A DNA stretch of 53,766 bases from CAYNNP01 sp964398215 (GTDB taxonomy: Bacteria > Planctomycetota > Planctomycetia > Pirellulales > Pirellulaceae): positions 1-53,766 of the forward strand of contig CAYNNP010000015.1 in assembly GCA_964398215.1 (NCBI GenBank). The letters run 5' to 3'. This document shows positions 1-9,500 of the stretch, one piece after another (positions within the stretch are counted from its first letter, which is position 1; every line of letters begins with the position of its first letter). The position numbers were made by a program, and so were the translations under genes. Below the pieces are notes generated by a model. That model was not told the origin of the DNA and searched no databases. It saw only the letters and a list, made by a program, of their open reading frames with translations.

Positions 1-36
1 TTGATTGAAAGGCCACGAAACAATGTCGTGTTGTAC

Positions 37-110
37 TGAGCCGACGGCGCTAGCCGCGGTTATTGACAGTCTGGTTGTGCTCGAAACCGGGGCGATAGCC
101 GCCCGACACA
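37..110 (+). repeat. Palindromic dispersed repeat, copy 1
   Basis: This imperfect palindrome starts with TGAGCCG and has arms around GCGGTT (56-61) and AACCGGGG (85-92). Its central loop, about 62-83, reads attgac-a-gtctggttgtg-ctcg. The reverse complement of 37250-37330 matches it almost base for base across the loop and inner arms, so the two are copies of one element. It lies just 3' of the sulfatase stop codon, the usual place for REP-like elements. Confidence 0.75.
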
Positions 111-134
111 GCTTCTAGTTTGCTGCCGCTCGCG

Positions 135-2189
135 CTATGGCATCAACCTTTGAACCTTCACATTTCTGAATCGGTGCAAGCCACCTTTGCCGTGATGCTG
201 TAGCGCAATGCTACCTCGTTGAAAGCGATTGTCGTGAACATCAACGACTTGATTACCGTTGATCCAAACTTGTATATGATCTCCCTCACAGCGGACTCGA
301 AACTTGTTCCATTTGCTGTTGTCAAATGCGAGTCCGGCTTTCTTGGCGTAACTATCCCTCGCATCAGAATCTTTGGGCCAGACCCATCCCGAACCGATCG
401 CATAGATCATCCCTGACTGATCACGAGCAATTTCACACTGGTAGCCTTTGATCTTTTTGTCGCCAGCTTGGCACCGAAAGCCAATGCCTGAATTGTAATC
501 GTCCGATGGCATCTTAGCTTCGACGGTCAACTCAAAATCATTTAGCACTTCCGAGTGGCTTAACCACAGGTTCTTTCCTTTAGCCAAAATCTGGATCTCG
601 CCATCGACTGCTTTCACGTCACCGTTGACTTGCGACGACCAGCCATCAAGTGACTTGCCGTCAAAGAGTGAAATTTGTTTCGTGTACCAGTCGGGTGTTC
701 CGAACCAGTCGTGCATTTCTTTTTCAAACGGCTTAACAACACGATCGGACTCAGGAAATTCGCCGCGATCCTGAGTCTCCACGATCCACAAATCCAGCGC
801 CTCGCGCATTCGCAGCAGCGCGGCCTGATGCTCTGGTTTGGTCGAATCGGCCAAGTTGTTGATCTCATGAGGATCGTTGACGGTATCAAACAGCTGTTCA
901 GGTGCGACACGCGGCGACATCAAATCCGCCGGCGGCCCAGTCAACTTGCCGGCCGCCATCATTTCTCGCATCAACGGCTTGATCGGAAAACACTTTTCTT
1001 TGTAACGGTTCAAAGATGTAAAGTGCTGGTCGGGATAATAGTTACGCAGATAGTGATATCGTTTGCCACGTACACTACGAATACGATTGACCGTTTCGTC
1101 GATACGATCACGAGCCGAAAAAGCGTACCGGCGCGGTGGGCTCAGTTTGTCTTTGTTTCCCAAGAACACGCGACCCTGCATTCCCAGCGGTCGGTCGATG
1201 CCCGCGAATCCAAGCGTTGTGGGCATCAAATCGATCAAGCTGATTACTTGATCGCTAACCGTATTTTGCTTGTAGTTACCTGGAGCCCTTATTGTTTTGG
1301 GCCAATGCACGATCATCGGCACGTGCAAACCCGTGTCATAACACCAATGGATCCCACGCGGTTCGATGCGTCCGTTGTCGCCGAAAAAAACGATGATTGT
1401 GTTGTCGGCCAGTCCGTCTTCTTTTAGCTGCGCCAGAATGCGACCGATCGTTTTGTCCATTCCAGAAATCGAATTTAGATATCGAGCCCATTCTTTGCGC
1501 ACCAACGGATGATCAGGGTAGTACGGTGGCGGCGTGACATTGTCTTCAGTGGCAATTTGTTCGTGATGCTGCTCGCCTTTCCATTCGACTCGCGGTTGTT
1601 TCCATGTCTGCCGATCATAGATGTCATACTCCGCTTCAAGCGTGTTGACTTGAGCAAAGAATGGCTGGTTCTGTTTTAGATCCTCCCACTTACTTGTGTC
1701 GTAAAGTTTGCCTTCGTTGACAAAGTTCATGTCTAGCTTGCCCGAACCAACTTCGTCATCACCGATTGTCTTGATGTTTGCTGTAAAGTAGCCAACGTCT
1801 TTCAAGTGATGAGTGAGCGGGCGAACGCCTTTTGGTAGTCGGTAGTTATCGCTACGATGCGAGCGCATGTTGTGAGTATCGGTCGTTGTCTGATACATCC
1901 CCACAAAGAACGCACTCCGGCTAGGAGCACAGACGGGTGATGTGGAAAATACGTGCGTGTAACGCATGCCGCTGGCAGCCAACCCATCCAGCGCCGGTGT
2001 CTTGACGTTTTTCGCACCGTAACAACCGAGATCCAATTTTAAGTTTTCACCGACGATCCACAGGATGTTGGGCTGCCCCTTGGCAGACGGTCCGGCGGCG
2101 CTTGCTATGCAACCCAGGAAAATAATTCCGCACAGCGTATTGACTAGGTGTTGAAACAAATTGCGAATCTGAAACATGGTGCTGGTCAT
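135..2189 (-). CDS. Secreted sulfatase fused to a C-terminal DUF1080 domain
   Basis: The 684-aa protein has an N-terminal signal peptide (hydrophobic stretch at about residues 15-32). The type I sulfatase domain contains the C-x-P-S-R signature as CAPSR at C87; this Cys is normally converted to formylglycine by a sulfatase-modifying enzyme, which is not in the window. The later metal-site block GDNG is present. From about residue 506 a DUF1080 (3-keto-disaccharide hydrolase, concanavalin-like) domain starts with LFDGKSLDGW. The family removes sulfate esters from polysaccharides, and the fused domain suggests glycan binding or cleavage. The first metal motif, usually Asp-Asp before LGCYG, reads Glu48-Asn49 here. 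The gene is transcribed away from ade. The substrate cannot be read from the sequence. Confidence 0.9.
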   Translation of the reverse strand: MTSTMFQIRNLFQHLVNTLCGIIFLGCIASAAGPSAKGQPNILWIVGENLKLDLGCYGAKNVKTPALDGLAASGMRYTHVFSTSPVCAPSRSAFFVGMYQTTTDTHNMRSHRSDNYRLPKGVRPLTHHLKDVGYFTANIKTIGDDEVGSGKLDMNFVNEGKLYDTSKWEDLKQNQPFFAQVNTLEAEYDIYDRQTWKQPRVEWKGEQHHEQIATEDNVTPPPYYPDHPLVRKEWARYLNSISGMDKTIGRILAQLKEDGLADNTIIVFFGDNGRIEPRGIHWCYDTGLHVPMIVHWPKTIRAPGNYKQNTVSDQVISLIDLMPTTLGFAGIDRPLGMQGRVFLGNKDKLSPPRRYAFSARDRIDETVNRIRSVRGKRYHYLRNYYPDQHFTSLNRYKEKCFPIKPLMREMMAAGKLTGPPADLMSPRVAPEQLFDTVNDPHEINNLADSTKPEHQAALLRMREALDLWIVETQDRGEFPESDRVVKPFEKEMHDWFGTPDWYTKQISLFDGKSLDGWSSQVNGDVKAVDGEIQILAKGKNLWLSHSEVLNDFELTVEAKMPSDDYNSGIGFRCQAGDKKIKGYQCEIARDQSGMIYAIGSGWVWPKDSDARDSYAKKAGLAFDNSKWNKFRVRCEGDHIQVWINGNQVVDVHDNRFQRGSIALQHHGKGGLHRFRNVKVQRLMP

Positions 2190-2346
2190 TACATTTTCTC
2201 TTGGGACACAATAGAAATCCGGTTGCCATCGGTTCGCTACCGAAATGAAACCGATGTGCTAAGCTTATCAAAACTTTTTCAACGAGATGCGAGAGACTTT
2301 GAATGTCAAGGATAGTTAATAGCGATTCAATCGGGGTAACGCTTTG

Positions 2347-3981
2347 ATGACTTCGTTGAATGCCAATCTGGTCGATATTGTCAAACGAAGTATTCAGCCC
2401 GTTCGGTTAACGTTCAGCCAAGGCCTGATCGAATCCATCACGCCTTTATCGGCAGACGCAACATGCGATACCTACCTCCTGCCAGGCTTTGTCGACGCGC
2501 ATATCCATATTGAATCTTCAATGCTGACGCCGGCTCAATTTGCGGCGATCGCGGTATGCCATGGAACGGTCGCCACGGTCAGCGACCCGCATGAGATCGC
2601 AAATGTGCTGGGCCTACCCGGGGTTGAATACATGCTCAGTGATGCAGCCCGAGTGCCACTGAAGATCTGTTTCGGCGCGCCAAGTTGTGTGCCCGCGACA
2701 TCGTTTGAAACCACCGGTTGCACGATAGACGTCGAGGCTACGGCAAAGTTGCTGAGCCATGACCAGATTCATTACTTGGCCGAGATGATGAATTTTCCCG
2801 GCGTCCTTGGCAGTGACGCGGATGTGTTGGCAAAGATCGCGGAAGCAAAAAAACGTGGCAAGCCGGTCGATGGACACGCGCCAGGATTGGTAGCAGATGA
2901 TGCGCGCCGATACTTTGCTGCTGGGATTTCGACTGACCACGAATGCACGACGATGCAAGAAGCGCTCGACCGAATCGCTGTCGGCGTGTACGTACAAATT
3001 CGCGAGGGCTCTGCGGCGCGAAACTTCGATGCGCTATGGCCACTGATCGATCAGCATCCGGGCCAAGTCATGTTCTGCAGCGATGACAAACACCCGCACG
3101 AACTTTTGCATGGCCATATCAATCAGCTTTGTCGCCGTGCTGTCGCCAAGGGCTGTGATGTTTTCAATGTTCTAACAGCCGCCTGTCTAACGCCGGTTCA
3201 TCACTACGGATTGAATGTCGGCGGGCTGAAAGTCGGTGACCCTGCGGATTTTGTCGAAGTCGGTTCACTGACAGAGTTTGATGTTCGCCGTACTTTCATT
3301 GATGGAAACTGTGTCGCTGAGAACGGCGTTTCCAAGCTCGATCCTTCATCCGCTGAACCCATCAATCATTTCGCGTGCAGTCGTAAGACTGAATCGGATT
3401 TTGCGGTGCCAGCTGATAATGCAAAACAGATTCGCGTCATGGTTGCGCATGACGGTTTGCTGACGACCAGCTCGGAGACTGTTTCGCCAACGATCTCCGA
3501 TGGTCAATTGGCTTGCGATTCGATACACGACACTTTGAAAATCAGTGTCGTGAATCGATACAGCGAAGCCGCGCCTGCTGTTGCCTTTGTGCGCGGTTTC
3601 GGGTTAAAACGCGGCGCCATCGCTGGATCAGTTGCTCATGATTCACACAACATCATCGCAGTGGGAGCGAGCGACGCTGAGTTGTGCGCAGCGGTCAATG
3701 CTGTCGTCGAAACCCAAGGTGGTCTTTCGGCAGTCGATGGTGATCAGATCGAAACGTTGCCCCTGCCGGTGGCTGGATTGATGTCGAATCTTTCGTGCAA
3801 GGATGTAGCGACACAATACGAAGAGCTTCAAAAGGTTGCACAAAATCTAGGTTGCTCGCTTCATGATCCATTCATGACGCTTAGCTTCTTGGCCTTGTTG
3901 GTAATTCCGTCGTTGAAACTCAGTGACAAAGGGCTGTTTGATGTTCAGCAGTTTGCCTTCACTGACTTAGTCGTACGATAG
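2347..3981 (+). CDS. ade: Adenine deaminase
   Basis: This enzyme converts adenine to hypoxanthine and ammonia in cytoplasmic purine salvage. The 544-aa sequence is close to the usual length and belongs to the amidohydrolase family. It shows the metal-binding GFVDAHIHIESS motif near the N-terminus, the SDPHEIANVLG segment, the GHAPG motif, and the C-terminal region HDSHNIIAVG, then MTLSFLALLVIPSLKL, that is typical of Ade. An in-frame TTG at 2344 precedes the ATG at 2347, which is preferred. The next gene is a PRPP-synthetase-like gene on the opposite strand. Hypoxanthine salvage needs PRPP, so the pair makes metabolic sense. The last part of this gene is duplicated at 5383-5625. Confidence 0.93.
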   Translation: MTSLNANLVDIVKRSIQPVRLTFSQGLIESITPLSADATCDTYLLPGFVDAHIHIESSMLTPAQFAAIAVCHGTVATVSDPHEIANVLGLPGVEYMLSDAARVPLKICFGAPSCVPATSFETTGCTIDVEATAKLLSHDQIHYLAEMMNFPGVLGSDADVLAKIAEAKKRGKPVDGHAPGLVADDARRYFAAGISTDHECTTMQEALDRIAVGVYVQIREGSAARNFDALWPLIDQHPGQVMFCSDDKHPHELLHGHINQLCRRAVAKGCDVFNVLTAACLTPVHHYGLNVGGLKVGDPADFVEVGSLTEFDVRRTFIDGNCVAENGVSKLDPSSAEPINHFACSRKTESDFAVPADNAKQIRVMVAHDGLLTTSSETVSPTISDGQLACDSIHDTLKISVVNRYSEAAPAVAFVRGFGLKRGAIAGSVAHDSHNIIAVGASDAELCAAVNAVVETQGGLSAVDGDQIETLPLPVAGLMSNLSCKDVATQYEELQKVAQNLGCSLHDPFMTLSFLALLVIPSLKLSDKGLFDVQQFAFTDLVVR

Positions 3982-4045
3982 ATAAATTTTGATTGCACCG
4001 CGATTGGTTTCACCTTGAGGCGAAAGTTGAATTCGATTCCTAGTG
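3656..4045 (+). repeat. Parental copy of the ade 3'-end duplication
   Basis: Bases 3656-3693 and 3842-4045 reappear with scattered substitutions at 5383-5420 and 5421-5625. The copied stretch runs through the ade stop codon into the downstream spacer and ends with attcgattcc, just at the stop codon of the convergent PRPP-synthetase-like gene (4040-4042). The two copies are direct repeats that bracket that gene. Confidence 0.9.
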
Positions 4046-5257
4046 ATCGCGCAGCAGCGGCAGTTGGTCGTTTGACCATATCTTGCGCCTGAAACGAGGG
4101 TTCTTGGATGACATGTCGATCTGATACAGAGCACTGTCTTCACGTTCGGGCAAACCAAGGATCTTCGTAAGGTTGCGTGCCAGCCATTTTTCGATCTTTA
4201 GCACCACCATCTTGCGCCGCAAACGCCCTTGGACGTCGCGGTTCAGTACCGTGGGCAAGGTGTTAAGCGTCAGGATTTCGTCGATTGAGCCGTGGGCCAT
4301 TTTCTCGCGACCCTCGTCGCTGGCGTAGAAGTGTGAGACGGCAAAGACCGTACGACCTGGATCGCCTTGGCGCAAAAACTGACACGACTGTACGACCGTT
4401 GAGCCAGTGCGCACCATGTCATCAAACAGGACAAGGTCACGACCGCCAATCTCTTCAAAGGTCGATTCACTTTCTGCGTGCAGCTTTATTTGCACCTTCC
4501 GTTCGCCAGAGCGATCTTTGTCCAGCAGGACACACTTGGCTTTGGGCAGGTTAAGCCGAGTAAAGATCTCCATGACGAAGTCACGCGCGCCTTTGTCGGG
4601 TGCACACAGGGCAAGGCGTTCGCCTTCGTCACCACAATTCACGATGTTGGAATTGTTCAGGTAGTCGCAGTAGATGTCGTAAGGAATCAGGTTGTGGAAG
4701 CGGCCCTCAAATACTTCGGTAAACATGGCCTGAACCGAATAAGAGTGATTGTGCACGGTAAGCACATGGTCAACTCCCGCCAGTTGAAGCATCTGTGCGT
4801 ACAACCGCGCCGTAAAGGGCTGGCCATCAAACTTCTTGCGGTCTTTATCATCACGCACAAACTGCGTTTCACCGTGGTCCACACCGGGCCCTCGATCCTG
4901 GGCGCTGTAGTACAGATCAGGCTCCACCAACATCACTCGGGCCGCACCGTTTTCTTTGGCCGCACGCGCAATCAGCAGATTGCGCATCGCCAGATTTTGC
5001 CGACTCACTACTCGACTGGAGGTGCTGACAATAACAACCGTCTTACCCTGCAGATGCTGACCAATGGCAGAGAAATCTCGCTCATCAGAAATAAATCGGG
5101 GACAGAATTCGGTGTTTGCAAAGGTTTTCATGCTGATCAGGTCAGCAATATCTTCGGCCTGGCCCATGGTATAGGCCACATCAATGGCAAAGGGGTCGTC
5201 GGAAGAGTTCCCCACAACAATGACGTCTTCGGGAGCGGTGGCAGTTGCTACCGGCAT
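4040..5257 (-). CDS. Divergent ribose-phosphate pyrophosphokinase-like protein
   Basis: The 405-aa protein has the two-lobed phosphoribosyltransferase fold of PRPP synthetases, which make PRPP from ribose-5-phosphate and ATP. Recognisable landmarks are an AQDRG block in place of ARQDR, APDKGA in the second lobe, and the PRPP loop LVLFDDMVRTGSTV. It is about 90 residues longer than ordinary Prs (around 315 aa). Several signature residues differ: the usual Asp-Leu-His of the metal site reads VHNHS, and the DDM-hydrophobic-D-T loop has Arg in place of the second acidic Asp. It is therefore a divergent paralogue that may have changed activity or act as a PRPP-synthetase-associated protein. The gene is bracketed by copies of the ade 3' end. 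Confidence 0.75.
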   Translation of the reverse strand: MPVATATAPEDVIVVGNSSDDPFAIDVAYTMGQAEDIADLISMKTFANTEFCPRFISDERDFSAIGQHLQGKTVVIVSTSSRVVSRQNLAMRNLLIARAAKENGAARVMLVEPDLYYSAQDRGPGVDHGETQFVRDDKDRKKFDGQPFTARLYAQMLQLAGVDHVLTVHNHSYSVQAMFTEVFEGRFHNLIPYDIYCDYLNNSNIVNCGDEGERLALCAPDKGARDFVMEIFTRLNLPKAKCVLLDKDRSGERKVQIKLHAESESTFEEIGGRDLVLFDDMVRTGSTVVQSCQFLRQGDPGRTVFAVSHFYASDEGREKMAHGSIDEILTLNTLPTVLNRDVQGRLRRKMVVLKIEKWLARNLTKILGLPEREDSALYQIDMSSKNPRFRRKIWSNDQLPLLRDH

Positions 5258-5382
5258 GGCAAAAAACTCGTATTGGCGGCGGGGAATGCGAGCGTACTAC
5301 ACCGCTTTGCGTCAGCAGAAGAGGCCGGTGGTATGCAGTTAATAGTCTATTTACAAAATATACCCGTGTGTAGGTATAAACG

Positions 5383-5625
5383 TCGCAGTGGGAACGAGTG
5401 ACGCTGAGTTGTGCGCAGCGAAAATCTAGGTTGCTCGCTTCATGATCCATTCATGATGCTTAGCTTGCTGGCCTTGTTGGTAATAGCATCGTTGAAACTC
5501 AGTGACAAAGGTTGTTTGATGTTCAGCAGTTTGCCTTCGCTGACTTGGTCGCAGGATAGAAAACTTTTATCGCACCCCACGATTGGTTTCACCTTGGGGG
5601 CGAAACTTGAATTCGATTCCCAGTG
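5383..5625 (+). pseudogene. Truncated, decayed copy of the ade 3' end
   Basis: Bases 5383-5420 match ade 3656-3693 and bases 5421-5625 match 3842-4045, so 148 bp of the parent (3694-3841) is missing at the junction. The copy also has substitutions and a 1-bp deletion (aaaggttg versus aaagggctg), which shifts the ade frame before its end. No start or upstream ade sequence is present. It is not expected to make a functional protein. It lies between the start of the PRPP-synthetase-like gene and the hemolysin-III gene. Confidence 0.88.
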
Positions 5626-5734
5626 CGGGTGCCCCTGGTAACTTAACCTTTCACCTGATCGATTTTTCGCTCACTTGCGAGTACAATCCCGGCGATACGA
5701 ACATTCTTTGTGAAAACAGCAGCAACGACACTCT

Positions 5735-6424
5735 ATGAGTACAGTGATTCCGATACTTTCCGATTCGGAAACACCTGTCGCAAGCGCACTACGAACACGC
5801 CGTGAAGAATTTGGAAACGCGCTCACGCATGGAATTGGCGCCGCTTTCGCAATCGGCTTTGGTGGATATCTAGTTGTCGAAGCAATTGTAGAATCAGATG
5901 CATGGAGCGTTGTCGGCTGCCTATTCTACGTAATCGCTTTGGTTGGCGTTTTAGCGTCGTCAACTCTGTCACATTTGTATCTGCCCGAACATTTGAACAA
6001 GCGATTTCGAGCCTATGATCAGGGATTCATTTACCTACTGGCGGTCGGTAGCCTCTCGCCATTCGCGCTGGTTTACTTGCGTACTCCGCTGTGGGTTGCG
6101 TTCTACCTATTTTGTATTGCAATCGCGGTGGCTGGCTTTCTATCGAAAGTCAAGTTCTCTCACCGTGTTGGGAAAATCAGCTTGCCTCTTTACATCGTCC
6201 AAGGTTGGAGCCAAGGCATAGCGTTGATTCCGTTGGCAAAAATACTGCCGACCGAAGCGTTCTATTGGTTGATGGGCGGCGCCGCTTGCTACTGCATCGG
6301 AGTCGTGTTTCTGTTCCTAGACAATCGCCGCTGGAAATTCCACGCAATCTGGCATCTGTGGGTGCTGGGTGCTTGCGTGTGTCACTACTACGCAATTTTG
6401 CAGTTTGTAGTACGCAGGTCCTAG
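5735..6424 (+). CDS. Hemolysin III / PAQR family membrane protein
   Basis: The 229-aa integral membrane protein has about seven hydrophobic segments. Family landmarks are the N-terminal EFGNALTHGIGA segment, a Ser-x3-His (SSTLSH) in the second helix region, the DQGFIYLLAVGS segment and a C-terminal HAIWHLWVLG with spaced His residues. These Ser/His/Asp residues form the metal site of PAQR receptors and bacterial HlyIII homologues. The family is linked to membrane lipid homeostasis, and haemolytic activity is not implied. The gene is preceded by the decayed ade copy and stands alone on the plus strand. Confidence 0.9.
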   Translation: MSTVIPILSDSETPVASALRTRREEFGNALTHGIGAAFAIGFGGYLVVEAIVESDAWSVVGCLFYVIALVGVLASSTLSHLYLPEHLNKRFRAYDQGFIYLLAVGSLSPFALVYLRTPLWVAFYLFCIAIAVAGFLSKVKFSHRVGKISLPLYIVQGWSQGIALIPLAKILPTEAFYWLMGGAACYCIGVVFLFLDNRRWKFHAIWHLWVLGACVCHYYAILQFVVRRS

Positions 6425-6593
6425 AAACTGGGACGGCATCATGCCTGGTCAATTAAAAAAACGCAATTGACAGGCTAAAAACGCTGGGATCTTCGTTTCC
6501 GATCAAGCAAGCGAGATAGGCGACAACCAAACGCACTACCGTTTTGGACTAGAATAGGCTCTCCCGCCAATTCCACCGCTCCAATTCAGTGCT

Positions 6594-9500
6594 ATGCGAT
6601 CTACGCTCTGCTTCCTTCTTTGCGCTTTAGCCGTGACAGCCCAAGGTGCCGACGACAAGAAAATTGACTTCAGTCGCGAAATCTTGCCGCTGCTTTCGGA
6701 GAACTGTTTTCAGTGTCATGGCCCCGACGAAGCCAACCGTGAAGCTGGTTTGCGGTTGGATGATAAGAATTCCGTCTTTGCTGAACTGGATTCCGGTGAG
6801 CATGGTGTGGTCGCAAGCAACAGTGCTGACAGCGAACTCTACCGGCGGCTAGTTACCGACGATGAAGACTTGCGCATGCCGCCGGCTGATTCCGGCAAGA
6901 AACTTTCCACCGACCAGATCGCCAAGATGAAGCGTTGGATCGACGATGGCGCGCAGTGGGGCAAGCACTGGTCATTCCAGTCACCCGTTCAGCCTAAGTT
7001 GCCCGCAGCGATTGATGGATGGACGAGTCACAACTCAATCGACTTGTTCATTCAGCAGCGAATCCAACTCGCAGGCATGCAGCCACAATCGCGAGCCAGC
7101 AAGGAAGCTCTGATTCGGCGCGCAACGCTTGACCTGACTGGACTTCCGCCAACCATCAAAGAGATTGACGACTTTCTGAAAGACAATTCGCCAAATGCGT
7201 TCGAGTCTGTGATCGATCGGCTGCTCGAATCGCCTGCTTATGGTGAACACTTTGCTCGCACTTGGCTTGATGTCGCGCGCTATGCGGATACGCACGGGTT
7301 GCACCTGGACAACGAGCGTTCGATCTGGCCTTATCGCGATTGGGTTATTAAAGCCTTCAACCGCAACATGCCATTTGATCAGTTCACCGTCCAGCAACTT
7401 GCCGGCGACTTGCTGCCTGAACCGTCGCTTGAACAACGTATCGCAACGGGTTTCAATCGATGCAACGTTACAACCAGCGAAGGCGGATCGATTGACGATG
7501 AATACTACGTTCGCTACGCCGTTGATCGCGTGGAGACGACTTCGACGGTTTGGCTGGGTCTGACCACAGGCTGCGCGGCGTGTCACGATCATAAGTTTGA
7601 TCCGCTGACTCAGAAAGAGTTCTACCAACTGTTCTCCTACTTCTTTAGCCTGACCGAAAAAGCGATGGACGGAAACGCGTTGTTGCCGCCACCGACTTTG
7701 AAAGTACCGACGCCCGAACAGCTTGCCAAAAAGTCTGAGCTCCAATCGCAAATCACAGCGCTGAATCAACGCATAGAAGAACTCTACAAGGAAGTCGAAT
7801 ATACTGACCCGGCGCCTGATGCCGAACTTGGTGAACTTGAATCTGGCGATTCGGTTTGGTTCGATGACAAGCTGCCTCCTAAAGCCAGACCTCAGGGCGA
7901 TGGGCCCAAGAAATGGGATTTTGTCACTGCACCAGATCATCCGGTTTTTAGTGGCAGCAATTCATCCCGGCGAACTGGCAAAGGACTGACGCAACACTTT
8001 TTCACGGGTGCGAATCCGCCACTAGAAGTCGGCAACCCCGGCAAGCTATTCGCCTACGTGTACCTGGACCCCAAGAATCCACCCAAAGCAATCCAACTGC
8101 AGTTTAACGATGGTAACTGGAACCATCGCGCGTACTGGGGCGAAGATCGCTGCCATGGTGCCGGCGCGAAAGGCCCGTCAAATCATCACATCGGCGACCT
8201 TCCCGAAGTGGGCAAATGGGTGCGACTGGAAGTTGATGCGAGCGTTGTTGGCTTGAAACCGGCATCCAAGCTTAACGGTTGGGCCTTCACTCAATTTGGT
8301 GGCACCGTCCATTGGGACAAAGCAGGCGTGGTTTCGATGGAAACTTTGCCAGCCGAGCAACTTGCATCGTTGAATCTATGGCAACGTTACCGCAAAAAAG
8401 TCAAATCGCCTCCCTTGCCAGGCCCTGTGCAGAAAGTCATCGACATCGAGGCTACCAAACGCAATGATGCGCAAAACAATCAACTCACGCGGCACTATTT
8501 GCAATTTGTTCACCCAGAAACCAGCAAGCTGTTTTTGCCGCCCACCAAGCAACTAGGTATCGTCAAAAAATCGATTGGCGATCTAGAAAAGAAGATCCCT
8601 GCGACTCTGGTCATGCAAGATCGCGCCAAACCTCGCCAAGCTCATGTTCTTGAACGCGGTGAATACACAGAGAAGCGCGAGCCCGTTTCATCCGCGGTTC
8701 CTGAGTGGTTGATGCCGATGCCCGAAGGGGCGCCGGCAAACCGAATGGGCTTGGCCAAGTGGTTGACTGATCCCAAACATCCGCTTGTCGCTCGTGTGAC
8801 CGTGAACCGATTTTGGCAGCACTTTTTTGGCACAGGCCTGGTTAAAACGTCGGAAGATTTTGGCATCCAAGGCGAGCAGCCTTCGCATCCGGAACTCTTA
8901 GATTGGCTGGCTCTGTACTTCATCGAATCCGACTGGAATATCAAACAGTTTCACAAACTGATCATGATGAGTAGCACTTACCAACAGTCGTCAAAAGTCG
9001 ATTCAAAACAACTGTCAATCGATCCCGAGAATCGTTTGTTGTCGCGCGGTCCGCGGTTCCGGCTAGACGCGGAAGTCATCCGTGATTCCGCATTGTTTGC
9101 CAGTGGCCTGCTGGTCAACAAACTTGGCGGCAAAAGCGTGCGGCCTTATCAACCCGCCGGGCTTTGGAAACCGGTTGGTTTCGGTGGCAGCAATACCTCG
9201 GTTTTCAAACAAGACTCTGGTGAAAAACTGTATCGACGCAGTATGTACACGTTTTGGAAACGCACCTCTCCACCACCCTCGATGACGACGTTTGACGCAC
9301 CCGATCGCGAGACTTGCCAAGTCCGCCGGGCTCGCACCAACACGCCTCTCCAAGCGTTGGTGTTGATGAACGACATCCAATTTATCGAAGCTGCACGAAA
9401 GTTCGCCGAACGTATCGAATCCAGCAGTGACAACGACGAAGCAAGATTAGCGTTCGCGTATCGCAATATCGTCGCACGTCAGCCACGTGCAACTGAAAAG

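Noticed and set aside
675..1427. 250-codon plus-strand open frame opposite the sulfatase
   Set aside because: The sulfatase frame has signal peptide and motifs throughout; this frame has none.
2190..2346. Purine riboswitch upstream of ade
   Set aside because: No three-way-junction pattern or conserved purine-aptamer core could be found in the 157-bp spacer.
4478..5401. 307-codon plus-strand open frame opposite the PRPP-synthetase-like gene
   Set aside because: The minus-strand frame shows clear phosphoribosyltransferase motifs. The plus frame has no recognisable domain and runs into the decayed ade copy.
5411..5641. 76-codon open frame in the decayed ade copy as a new small gene
   Set aside because: Its sequence is ade tail followed by a frameshift and spacer; it has no start signal and is best explained as a pseudogene.
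7035..7940. 301-codon minus-strand open frame opposite the PSCyt gene
   Set aside because: Antisense shadow of a well-supported gene, with no domain or start signal.
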